Part shown: positions 32,206 to 38,943 of the stretch, one piece after another | Numbering within the stretch: position 1 is the stretch's first letter | Layout of the letters: each line of letters opens with the position of its first letter | NCBI GenBank assembly: GCA_003646405.1 | Contig: QNFR01000010.1 | Location: 1-38,943, forward strand | Length of the DNA stretch: 38,943 nt | Direction of reading: 5' to 3' | Source: Gammaproteobacteria bacterium | GTDB taxonomy: Bacteria; Pseudomonadota; Gammaproteobacteria; Pseudomonadales; Halieaceae | Translations under genes and position numbers: made by a program | Notes under the pieces: model-generated | Told to the model about the DNA's origin: nothing | Database searches by the model: none | Seen by the model: only the letters and a program-made list of their open reading frames with translations

Positions 32206-33162
32206 CTATGCAGGCAGTGCTGCGACGACCTGATCTACGGACGGCGCCCTGCTGAGAACGCCTGGCGCATCCTTGCGAACATGATCGAGCAGCATTTCAT
32301 TCTGCACCATCTTCTCGGTAACGGTTCCGTCATCGATGCACTCCTGCAGCAAGGCGAAAAAGAAATCCTCCTGATTCTTGTCCGGGTGGGATTTGTAGCG
32401 TCCGAGGAAAGAGTAGTCGCCAAAAATTTTACGGCGGAAATATAACAGCCAGCCCAGAGGCGGAAAGGCATCGAACTTGTCGGCTGGCACGAAATCGATG
32501 GGCAGGCCCGCCTTCCAGGGTTGCGTCCAACGCTTGGTCGTATGCAGCATCTTCGTTTTTCTGTTCAGCACGTCCAGATCGTTCCAACTGTTTTCGAGAA
32601 GCCCTATAGTGCTGCGATCCTCATACATCAGGGTAATCCACTTCTTGTAGTCTCGCCGCCCATCGAACATTTCGTTGAATTGTTGCTCGGCATTCCAGTG
32701 CTTGAGCTTGGCGCAGTCCAGCAGCATGACACTTGACGCCAATTTCCCGTTGATATCCCGGCTGGTCTTGCTGCGGGGCCGGCACATGATGGCCTTGCCC
32801 CCCATGTCCCTTGTAAGCAGATCCCAGACATCACCGACCGCGAACACGTCCGGGTCGATGACCACGGCCCGACCCTGGTAGTTCATCAGTTCCGGTGGCA
32901 TGAATCGTAGCGGCGTGAAAGATTGCAGGTCGTTCATACGCCACCGGCGCTCTACGCCATTGCGCAGAAACATTTCGCCTTCCTTGGCCAGCAGGAAGGG
33001 GTGGTCCTTCGTTTCGATGAATTTAACATCAAACTTGTCGTTGTTCCTGGAAAAGTAACGCAGGGACTTCTCGCCTACATGAGCACCGAGAATCTGTTTG
33101 TGATTGACATGGATGAATACGCAGGGTTTAGACTCCCCGCGCTTCTGTACTGCTTTATTCAT
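32206..33162 (-). CDS. Glycosyltransferase-like protein, paralog A
   Basis: A 318-residue protein with VIDPDVFAVGDVWDLL (DPDVF at 103-107), which resembles the DxD metal/nucleotide-sugar motif of GT-A enzymes such as GT8. KMLHTTKRWTQPWKAGLP resembles the later histidine-containing block of that family. SSVMLLDCAKLKHWN and MYEDRSTIGLLEN are also conserved with the second paralog at 34038-34961. The two share long identical segments (for example CVFIHVNHKQILGA and LQSFTPLRFMPPELM) at equal positions, so they arose by duplication. A short basic N-terminus and no signal peptide imply a cytoplasmic location. A glycosyltransferase assignment is likely but not certain. Confidence 0.65.
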   Translation of the reverse strand: MNKAVQKRGESKPCVFIHVNHKQILGAHVGEKSLRYFSRNNDKFDVKFIETKDHPFLLAKEGEMFLRNGVERRWRMNDLQSFTPLRFMPPELMNYQGRAVVIDPDVFAVGDVWDLLTRDMGGKAIMCRPRSKTSRDINGKLASSVMLLDCAKLKHWNAEQQFNEMFDGRRDYKKWITLMYEDRSTIGLLENSWNDLDVLNRKTKMLHTTKRWTQPWKAGLPIDFVPADKFDAFPPLGWLLYFRRKIFGDYSFLGRYKSHPDKNQEDFFFALLQECIDDGTVTEKMVQNEMLLDHVRKDAPGVLSRAPSVDQVVAALPA

Positions 33163-33254
33163 GAATTGGCTCCCGAAAAGTTCTGATGATTACCAGCCGG
33201 CACCACAGCATCAAGGCACCCCGGGAGGCACGTTAGCAGTATAACCGGCGCTCT

Positions 33255-33297
33255 GTATCGGTCGTTTGACGGATACCGTTACGGTACTATTTGGCAG
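33255..33297 (-). promoter_or_regulatory. 43-bp promoter block with dyad, copy A
   Basis: Located 93 bases upstream of paralog A. It contains GTATCGGTC and GACGGATAC around GTTT, then CCGTTACGGTACTATTTGGCAG (written here in two parts: CCGTTACGG and TACTATTTGGCAG). Copy B at 35059-35101 is nearly identical. A possible -10, TATACT on the minus strand, lies at 33238-33243, placing the dyad over the -35 region. Confidence 0.6.
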
Positions 33298-33313
33298 ATG
33301 AGATCTGACATGT

Positions 33314-33375
33314 CTAGGAGTCTGCCGGACTTAACACTGTCCTACTGCGGACGGTTAAGTCCGACAGACTCCTAG
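33314..33375. repeat. 62-bp palindromic hairpin repeat, copy 2
   Basis: The arms at 33314-33335 and 33354-33375 are 22 bases each with one mismatch, and the loop holds ACTGCGGACG as in copy 1. The right arm ends CTAG and overlaps the 3' end of the oxygenase gene, supplying its stop codon. It could act as the transcription end of that gene. Confidence 0.85.
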
Positions 33376-33998
33376 CGCATTCCCAGCACACGCTTGCCGA
33401 AGTGTGTGCCCATACGGCTGACTTTTTGGTTGAGTTGAGCCAGTTTGCTGTCGGACAGAAAGTTGTACTGCAACATGCGTCGCTCACCGACGAACGGCTT
33501 GTGCCCGTGCCAGGACCAGTCAGTGCGCCGGAAGGCCAACAGGCGACCACCCAGTGGCTTCACCTCGGCGGTGTAGTCCTCCAGGTCCGATGAGGAGCGC
33601 AGCATCCGCAGGCAGCCGTCATCGCTGTTCCACTCCTCGTTAAAGTACACCAGCACGGTAATGACCTTGCTCTTGTGGTCGGTGTGAATATGGCCGTCAC
33701 TGTGTTCGCAGTACTTGCGCACCGTGATGGTCGTGGGGCAGTTGCTGAGGTCTACACCAAACTTGTCCCCCAGATGCGCGCGAAACTCATCGGTCTGCAG
33801 TTCAAACAGGAAACTTGTGAAAAGCGGGCCGTATTTCAGATCATTCAGTTCATGGTTAGTCGCGGTATCGATCGCCGGATAATCGACATTGATGCGCTTC
33901 AGCGCCTCTGGTGGCAGAAAATCCGGAACAACTATGTAATCAAAGGGATCGGTCTGCAATTCACAGTTATCGAGTGCATTCAGGTCTATAAGGGGCAT
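33372..33998 (-). CDS. 2-oxoglutarate/Fe(II)-dependent oxygenase (prolyl-hydroxylase-like)
   Basis: A 208-residue protein with the iron site H105-x-D107 in HIHTDHKS and distal H164 in WSWHGHKP. The core strands VITVLVYFNEEW and GGRLLAFRRTD match the P4H-like 2OG oxygenase family. Its ATG at 33998 lies 39 bases after the stop of paralog B (34038), so the two are probably one transcript. The stop codon TAG is contributed by the arm of the 62-bp repeat. It is only weakly related to the oxygenase at 20485-21246. It may hydroxylate a sugar, lipid or peptide linked to the product of the neighbouring transferases (inference). Confidence 0.78.
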   Translation of the reverse strand: MPLIDLNALDNCELQTDPFDYIVVPDFLPPEALKRINVDYPAIDTATNHELNDLKYGPLFTSFLFELQTDEFRAHLGDKFGVDLSNCPTTITVRKYCEHSDGHIHTDHKSKVITVLVYFNEEWNSDDGCLRMLRSSSDLEDYTAEVKPLGGRLLAFRRTDWSWHGHKPFVGERRMLQYNFLSDSKLAQLNQKVSRMGTHFGKRVLGMR

Positions 33999-34037
33999 GG
34001 GTGAATCCTCATCGGTTAATCCTCGGGTGGAGCCAGG

Positions 34038-34961
34038 TCAGGCCGCCAATTGCTTTATCAGGTCCAGGGCGTCGTGGCGCACGTGGTTGTGCGCCATTTC
34101 GCTGCGCACATCCGCCTCGGTGATCACTCCCGTATCCAGGCATTCGCTGACCAACTGGAAGAAAAAACGCTCCTGCGCCGGATCCGGGTGGGCCTTGTAC
34201 GTGCCCGCCAGGTAGTAATCCCCAAAAATGCTACGACGCGCCCGGCGCATCCAGTGCTTGGGAGGAAACAGCCGGAATGTATCGGCCGGGCGGAAGTCTA
34301 TCGGCAGTCCGGTCTTCCAGGGCTGATGCCAGCGTTTGGTGGTGTGCAGCATTTTGGTGTCTTTGGTGAGGTGATCGAAGTCGTTCCACTCGTTCTCGAA
34401 CAGGCCGATACAACTGCGATCCTCCAGGTACAAACCGATCCACTGCATATAATCGCGTTTGAACTCAAACATCTCGTTGAATTGTTCTGCCGTTTTCCAG
34501 TGCTTGAGCCTGGCGCAGTCAAGCAGCATGACACTGGAGGCCAGCGCGCCACGCCTGCCCTTATTGCCGGATTTCGGGCGACACATCAGCGACTTCCCGG
34601 CCATGTCGCGATTCAGCAACTCCCAGACATCGCCGACCGCGAAGACATCCGGGTCGATGACCAATGCCCTGCCCTTGTAGCCCATCAGTTCCGGGGGCAT
34701 GAAACGCAGCGGGGTGAAGGACTGCAGGTCATTGTTCAACCACTTACGCTTGCCGCCATCGCGCAGGTAGAACTGGCCCTCCTTGTCGTGGAGAAAGGCC
34801 TGGTCTTTCACCTCAATAAACTTTACATCGAACTTGTCCGTGTTGGAGGAGTGTTTTTCCAGGGCGTACTTGCCCACTATGGCACCGAGAATTTGTTTGT
34901 GATTGACGTGGATAAAAACGCAGGGGTTGGGTTCCCCGCGTTGCTTTACTTCTTTACTCAT
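34038..34961 (-). CDS. Glycosyltransferase-like protein, paralog B
   Basis: A 307-residue paralog of the protein at 32206-33162, with DPDVFAVGDVWELL at 103-116 and KMLHTTKRWHQPWKTGLP in the later block. Conserved regions match position for position up to about residue 290. Differences concentrate in the early helix (residues 30-75) and the C-terminus, which may set different acceptors. It is the first gene after the dyad block at 35059-35101, and the oxygenase gene follows. The GT-A-type reading of the DPD motif is tentative. Confidence 0.65.
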   Translation of the reverse strand: MSKEVKQRGEPNPCVFIHVNHKQILGAIVGKYALEKHSSNTDKFDVKFIEVKDQAFLHDKEGQFYLRDGGKRKWLNNDLQSFTPLRFMPPELMGYKGRALVIDPDVFAVGDVWELLNRDMAGKSLMCRPKSGNKGRRGALASSVMLLDCARLKHWKTAEQFNEMFEFKRDYMQWIGLYLEDRSCIGLFENEWNDFDHLTKDTKMLHTTKRWHQPWKTGLPIDFRPADTFRLFPPKHWMRRARRSIFGDYYLAGTYKAHPDPAQERFFFQLVSECLDTGVITEADVRSEMAHNHVRHDALDLIKQLAA

Positions 34962-35058
34962 GATTTAGCTCCCGATGGGTCCAGCTATGCACCAACCAAT
35001 CCGATACCACGGCACCGCAGTATCCGGGAGGACACACTAGCGATATGGTCAGTGCACC

Positions 35059-35101
35059 GCATCGGTCGTTTGACCGATGCCGTTACGGTACTATTTGGCA
35101 G
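35059..35101 (-). promoter_or_regulatory. 43-bp promoter block with dyad, copy B
   Basis: Located 98 bases upstream of paralog B. GCATCGGTC and GACCGATGC form a perfect 9-bp dyad around GTTT, followed by CCGTTACGG and TACTATTTGGCAG as in copy A. Compared with copy A the second base pair is C-G instead of T-A on both arms, a compensated change that indicates the symmetry is under selection. Confidence 0.6.
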
Positions 35102-35159
35102 GTGGTGGAGAACAGACCCGGGGGCCGACGCCTACACCGGTGGCGGGAGCCACCGGGAT

Positions 35160-35669
35160 TTAGTCCAGATAGCCGAATCGAAATCCGTTCGCGACGATTG
35201 CTGCGCGAGTATTAACTCCCAGCTTGGCGCGCATGTTTTCCACATGTGTGCGAACCGTGGCCTCAGTTACTGCGAGACAGGTCGCTGCGGAAGCGGTCGT
35301 CTCACCGGCGGCGAGTAGTTCCAGAACTGTGCGCTCACGCGGAGTCAGGGTTTGCCCGTGTTCCGGCGAGTGTTCCGCGTCGCGGGTCAGGGCGCATACA
35401 ACCGTACCATCTACTGGAACACAGGACAGGTGGTGTCGTTGGCCACCGTACCTGAAGGAAGTATGGAGAGAATTGTCCATACCGGTAGCGAGCAGTCGCA
35501 GGACACAATCGCGTTGACAGGGCAACCCTTCCGCACCTTTCAATCCGCCCACGACATCCCAACAATATGCGCCGGTCTTCTTGCCCAGCAAGCGTCGAGC
35601 GGCCCTGTTCTGGGAAACCACCGTACCATCTTCTTGCGCCACCAGAATGGCTGGAATCTGACCTGACAT
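35160..35669 (-). CDS. PAS-LuxR family transcriptional regulator
   Basis: About 169 residues. The N-terminal PAS-like domain (IPAILVAQEDGTVVSQNRAA) holds five cysteines, two in the GLPCQRDC motif and one each in AYCWDV, LSCVP and VVCAL. The C-terminal LuxR-type helix-turn-helix runs from LTPRERTVLELLAAGETT through TVRTHVENMRAKLGVNTRAA. GAGG seven bases upstream supports ATG at 35669. The spacing of cysteines could bind a metal or iron-sulfur cluster or act as a thiol switch (inference). The gene lies just upstream of the paralog B promoter block and is a candidate controller of it. Confidence 0.8.
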   Translation of the reverse strand: MSGQIPAILVAQEDGTVVSQNRAARRLLGKKTGAYCWDVVGGLKGAEGLPCQRDCVLRLLATGMDNSLHTSFRYGGQRHHLSCVPVDGTVVCALTRDAEHSPEHGQTLTPRERTVLELLAAGETTASAATCLAVTEATVRTHVENMRAKLGVNTRAAIVANGFRFGYLD

Positions 35670-35799
35670 CAACACACCTCATGGGTAATGCACTTTCGAT
35701 CGACCATGGTAAGCCAATCCGGCCAGGGGCTGCAATACTCGCTTGCTGCTTAGAGCCCGATGGTGTTGATAAGTTACAATATTTGGGCTATTCAGACAC

Positions 35800-37542
35800 T
35801 TGAATGGCTCCGCCAATACGATTTTCAGTGGCTACCGGGACAAAGTCGTCTACGGGGCTCCAAACCAGTATAATTGCGAGGATTTTGATGCACTCATCCA
35901 CTCGACGCGCGAGTCCACTACCTTGAACACAGATTTTTTTGGCAAAACCCTCTCCGGTCGCCTCACCATCCCCTCAGGCATCGTCACCACGGCAACGCCC
36001 ATCATTCAATACGTATTCGACCAAATGCCCGATGTGGGCGTGGTAACCACCAAGAGTATCGGTCTGGAGCCTCGCGCCGGCTACCGCGAACCGATACTCA
36101 GCCAGTATGCACCCGGTTGCTTCGTCAATGCTGTTGGCTTGACCAACCCGGGGGCCCACGCATCAGCGGAACTGTTGGCGCAGTTGACGGTGCCGCAGGA
36201 CCGCTTCCTCCTGACATCGATTTTCGGGGGCAGCGTTGAGGAGTTTGTCGAGGTCGCCAAAATCCTGGCACCATTCTCGGACGGGCTGGAGCTGAACCTG
36301 TCCTGCCCCCACGCCAGTGGCTACGGCATGGCCATGGGACAGGACCCGGAAGTCGTGCGCGAAATTACCGCCGCGGTAAAAGCGGTGGTGGATATTCCGG
36401 TCATTCCCAAGCTTACCCCCAATACACCCGATATCGGTGAGATCGCCAGGGCCGCAATCGCCGGCGGGGCCGATGGCCTGTGCGCCATCAATACAGTTGG
36501 CCCGGGCTACATCTCCGCCCACGGCCACCCGGTATTAAGCAATGGTGCCGGCGGCATGTCCGGTAAAGGCATACTGCCCATCGGCCTGAAATGCGTGCGG
36601 GAAATAGCCGCTGTCACCGACTGCCCGATCATTGGTTGCGGCGGAGTGAGCAGCGCCGACGATGTGCGCGCCTATCTCCATGCCGGCGCCTCTATCGTGG
36701 GTGTGGGGTCAGCATTGATCGGGCTTACCACTGCCGAAATCGCGGATTACTTCAAGGTACTGGCCACCGACCTTGAACATGAGCGCAACAGGGCCGAATC
36801 CCATATTCGCTACGATATAGATATGAGCTTTCATCCAGTCACACTGGTTGAAAATAAACGGGTATGCGAGGACATCACCATCCTCACCTTTGACCGCAAG
36901 GTTAACGTACAGGCCGGTGAATTCATTTTTTTGTGGCTACCCGGCGTGGGTGAAAAGCCCTTTTCCGCGCTGACTGACGACCCTTTTTCCCTGGTGGTTA
37001 TCGATGTCGGCGTATTCACCCATACCCTGATGGACCTGCCCCCAGGCACCGCGGCCTACGTGCGAGGGCCTCACGGCATCCCCGTAACGCCCCCTGAAGG
37101 CGCGAAAATCATGGCAGTGGCTGGTGGTACCGGGCTGGCTGCCGTCTACCAGATCACGCGGGATTTCGGCAACGCGGAAATTTTCGCCGGGGCCCGCACC
37201 GCGCAACGTCTATACTACCTGGATGAGTGTCGCCTGGTCGCCGATGTACACGTGGCCACTGACGATGGCAGCGCCGGCTACCAGGGTGTTGTTACAGAGT
37301 TGTTGCGCGAGCGCCTGCAGGGCATGTCACCCGAAGAGCGGGATCTACTGGTATTTTACAACTGCGGGCCACAGCCCATGGTCCACGCCGCCACTGCCGT
37401 GCAGCGGGAATTTTGTCGACCCGACCAGATTTTCAGCGCCATCGACTACCTGACCAAGTGCGGAGTCGGTATTTGCGGTGCCTGCGCTGCGCCCGATGGC
37501 CGCCGCCTGTGTGTGGATGGACCGTTCCTGCGGGCCCTATGA
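35800..37542 (+). CDS. Fused dihydroorotate dehydrogenase (PyrD-PyrK-like)
   Basis: A 580-residue protein joining two parts. Residues 1-330 form a class 1 dihydroorotate dehydrogenase barrel, with FMN-contacting TKSIGLEPRAGYREP (84-98) and the catalytic-type cysteine C169 in NLSCPH. Residues 340-580 resemble PyrK, the FAD/[2Fe-2S] electron-transfer subunit: FIFLWLPGVGEKPFSAL, a nucleotide-binding GGTGLAAVYQ, and CGVGICGACA then LCVDG for the cluster. In class 1B enzymes these are separate subunits. Here they form one chain with no internal start. Start is TTG at 35800; no other start lies before the conserved region. An alternative role in pyrimidine-like oxidation is possible. NhaA follows by 33 bases. 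Confidence 0.82.
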   Translation: MNGSANTIFSGYRDKVVYGAPNQYNCEDFDALIHSTRESTTLNTDFFGKTLSGRLTIPSGIVTTATPIIQYVFDQMPDVGVVTTKSIGLEPRAGYREPILSQYAPGCFVNAVGLTNPGAHASAELLAQLTVPQDRFLLTSIFGGSVEEFVEVAKILAPFSDGLELNLSCPHASGYGMAMGQDPEVVREITAAVKAVVDIPVIPKLTPNTPDIGEIARAAIAGGADGLCAINTVGPGYISAHGHPVLSNGAGGMSGKGILPIGLKCVREIAAVTDCPIIGCGGVSSADDVRAYLHAGASIVGVGSALIGLTTAEIADYFKVLATDLEHERNRAESHIRYDIDMSFHPVTLVENKRVCEDITILTFDRKVNVQAGEFIFLWLPGVGEKPFSALTDDPFSLVVIDVGVFTHTLMDLPPGTAAYVRGPHGIPVTPPEGAKIMAVAGGTGLAAVYQITRDFGNAEIFAGARTAQRLYYLDECRLVADVHVATDDGSAGYQGVVTELLRERLQGMSPEERDLLVFYNCGPQPMVHAATAVQREFCRPDQIFSAIDYLTKCGVGICGACAAPDGRRLCVDGPFLRAL

Positions 37543-37575
37543 CGATTCCAACTTTTTCAGAGAGTTTTCCTCGCT

Positions 37576-38922
37576 ATGGCTAAAGGCAAAGGCATCTATA
37601 ACGCCCCCTGGGAAAAATCCTTCGACCGGATTTTGACACCCCTGGAAGAGTTCATCCACCGCCAGACCACCAGTGGTGTATTGCTGATGATCTGCGCCGT
37701 GGTCGCACTGGTGGTCGCCAATGGGCCACTGCACGATGAGTACGAGCACTTCCTGCACACCCAGATAAGCCTGACGTTTGGCAGCCACACTTTTTCTCTA
37801 TCCATACACCACTGGATCAACGAAGCGCTGATGGCACTGTTCTTCCTGATCATGGGACTGGAACTGAAGCGCGAACTATTGGTAGGTGAGCTATCCTCCT
37901 CGCGCCAGGCGCTATTACCTATCATGGCGGCCATTGGCGGCATGTTAATTCCCGCCCTGTGTTATTTCGCACTCAACACCTCCGGCAGCGGCGCCAAGGG
38001 TTGGGGCATTCCCATGGCGACCGACATCGCCTTCGCGATCGGGGCCCTGAGCCTGCTGGGGCCGCGCATCCCCAAGAATCTGATCACTTTCCTGATCGCC
38101 CTGGCCATCGTCGATGACCTGGGCGCCGTCGCCGTTATCGCTGTGTTTTACACGGAATCGATAGACTTACAGGCGCTGGCTTATACGGCCGCCTGCACCC
38201 TGGGCCTGTTATTCCTCAACCTGGGCGGCGTACGCCGTTCCCTGCCCTATGCTTTTGTCGGCATCCTGTTGTGGGTCTTTATGCTGGCCAGCGGCATACA
38301 CGCCACCATTGCCGGCATCCTGGTAGCCTTTGTGATTCCCATTCGGCCCAAGTTCGAACCAGCCCTGTTCATTTCCCGCATGCAAGACACTACCAGCAAA
38401 ATGCTGGAAGCCGTCGCCGACAACCCGGACATTATTCACAACAACCGCTTCCGCTCGCTGGTGACATCCCTGGGAGATGGTGTGCAATTGGTGCAGGCCC
38501 CCGCGCAGCGGGCGGAACATACGCTGCACCTGCCCGTGGCCTACCTGGTTATTCCCATCTTCGCCCTGGCCAACGCGGGTATCCCGATTGACTTCGCCAA
38601 CTTTGGCAGCTACCTCAACCACCCCATCACCCTGGGGGTGCTGGCCGGACTGGTGCTGGGCAAACCCCTGGGCATCGCTGGCTTCACGTGGTTGGTGGTA
38701 AAGCTGGGCTGGGCTGATTTGCCAGTGGGGCTTAATCTGAAGCACATCTTTGGGGTCGGCCTGCTGGGTGGTATTGGTTTCACCATGTCGATCTTTATCG
38801 CCGATCTGGCCTTTGTCGGTTTGGCGCAGGATCTGCTGATGGCCAAGACCGGCATTTTGTTGGCCTCAACAATAGCCGGGTTTGGTGGGTTCTTCTGGCT
38901 GATGTTTTATACCCGGGATTAA
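37576..38922 (+). CDS. nhaA: Na+/H+ antiporter NhaA
   Basis: A 448-residue inner-membrane protein with about twelve hydrophobic segments. The NhaA signature is clear: GWGIPMATDIAFAIGALSLL, LIALAIVDDLGAVAVIAVFY with the paired aspartates of the sodium site, and ALANAGIPIDF. It exchanges cytoplasmic sodium for external protons and contributes to pH and salt tolerance. It is about 60 residues longer than E. coli NhaA, with an extra cytoplasmic part (DTTSKMLEAVADNPDI and following) in the middle. The start ATG at 37576 follows the dihydroorotate dehydrogenase gene closely and the two may be co-transcribed. The gene ends 21 bases before the window edge. Confidence 0.95.
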   Translation: MAKGKGIYNAPWEKSFDRILTPLEEFIHRQTTSGVLLMICAVVALVVANGPLHDEYEHFLHTQISLTFGSHTFSLSIHHWINEALMALFFLIMGLELKRELLVGELSSSRQALLPIMAAIGGMLIPALCYFALNTSGSGAKGWGIPMATDIAFAIGALSLLGPRIPKNLITFLIALAIVDDLGAVAVIAVFYTESIDLQALAYTAACTLGLLFLNLGGVRRSLPYAFVGILLWVFMLASGIHATIAGILVAFVIPIRPKFEPALFISRMQDTTSKMLEAVADNPDIIHNNRFRSLVTSLGDGVQLVQAPAQRAEHTLHLPVAYLVIPIFALANAGIPIDFANFGSYLNHPITLGVLAGLVLGKPLGIAGFTWLVVKLGWADLPVGLNLKHIFGVGLLGGIGFTMSIFIADLAFVGLAQDLLMAKTGILLASTIAGFGGFFWLMFYTRD

Positions 38923-38943
38923 TTGGCGCACTGGGATCAACAC

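Noticed and set aside
3186-33375. CRISPR array
   Set aside because: The repeats found are 62-bp hairpins many kilobases apart, not short direct repeats with regular spacers, and no cas-like gene is present.
34050-35318. Long plus-strand open frame antisense to paralog B
   Set aside because: It lies opposite a clear paralog of a second gene, has no family resemblance and no ribosome binding site, and continues into the promoter block and the regulator gene. It is a composition shadow of the minus-strand codons.
1-38943. tRNA or rRNA genes
   Set aside because: I saw no cloverleaf with conserved T-loop bases and no rRNA-like blocks while reading. A dedicated scan was not possible.

Overview
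The window is one contiguous stretch of a bacterial chromosome with moderately high GC content by eye. Gene content fits a marine-type Gammaproteobacterium, possibly Cellvibrionales/Halieaceae-like. That placement is an inference from the gene families (fatty acyl-AMP ligase lipid locus, SelO, fused KorA, DUF1538/PII pair); no rRNA or other marker gene is present. Genes are dense and many starts are TTG, GTG or rarer codons.

Layout. (1) 1-2981: a metallophosphoesterase, then a minus-strand pair (GNAT-like protein, MobA-like nucleotidyltransferase) joined by a hairpin that buries the second gene's ribosome binding site. (2) 3470-11015: a seven-gene plus-strand operon: fatty acyl-AMP ligase, NAD-dependent epimerase, HtrB-type acyltransferase, fatty-acid hydroxylase, a second HtrB-type acyltransferase, family 2 glycosyltransferase and O-antigen-ligase-like protein. 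It reads as a pathway that activates, modifies, transfers and glycosylates an acyl chain. (3) 11012-21246: a surface-polysaccharide region with two family 4 glycosyltransferases, an asparagine-synthase-like amidotransferase, two sulfotransferase-like proteins, a UDP-glucuronate decarboxylase and a 2-oxoglutarate oxygenase. It is scarred by gene remnants: a choline-kinase/APH fragment, a GDSL hydrolase with lost catalytic serine, an 80-bp relic of a second oxygenase gene, and an IS66 TnpA fragment. (4) 21528-23763: AsmA-family protein and a glycine-zipper lipoprotein. (5) 24046-26356: a four-gene operon of two DUF1538 membrane proteins, a PII-like protein and a CBS-domain protein, preceded by a perfect 27-bp palindrome and a good sigma-70 promoter. 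(6) 26491-31239: ferritin-like protein and 2-oxoacid:acceptor oxidoreductase (KorB, fused KorA) on the minus strand, with SelO divergent. (7) 31383-35669 (minus): hydroxylase, two paralogous glycosyltransferase-like proteins, a 2-oxoglutarate oxygenase and a PAS-LuxR regulator. Both paralog promoters carry the same 43-bp block with a 22-bp dyad. (8) 35800-38922: a fused PyrD-PyrK-like dihydroorotate dehydrogenase and an NhaA antiporter.

A 62-bp hairpin repeat occurs twice in full (14461-14522, 33314-33375) and once as a single arm (3186-3207). The best candidates for undescribed systems are the acyl-AMP-ligase lipid operon, the DUF1538/PII/CBS operon, and the dyad-controlled glycosyltransferase/oxygenase cluster beside the PAS-LuxR gene.
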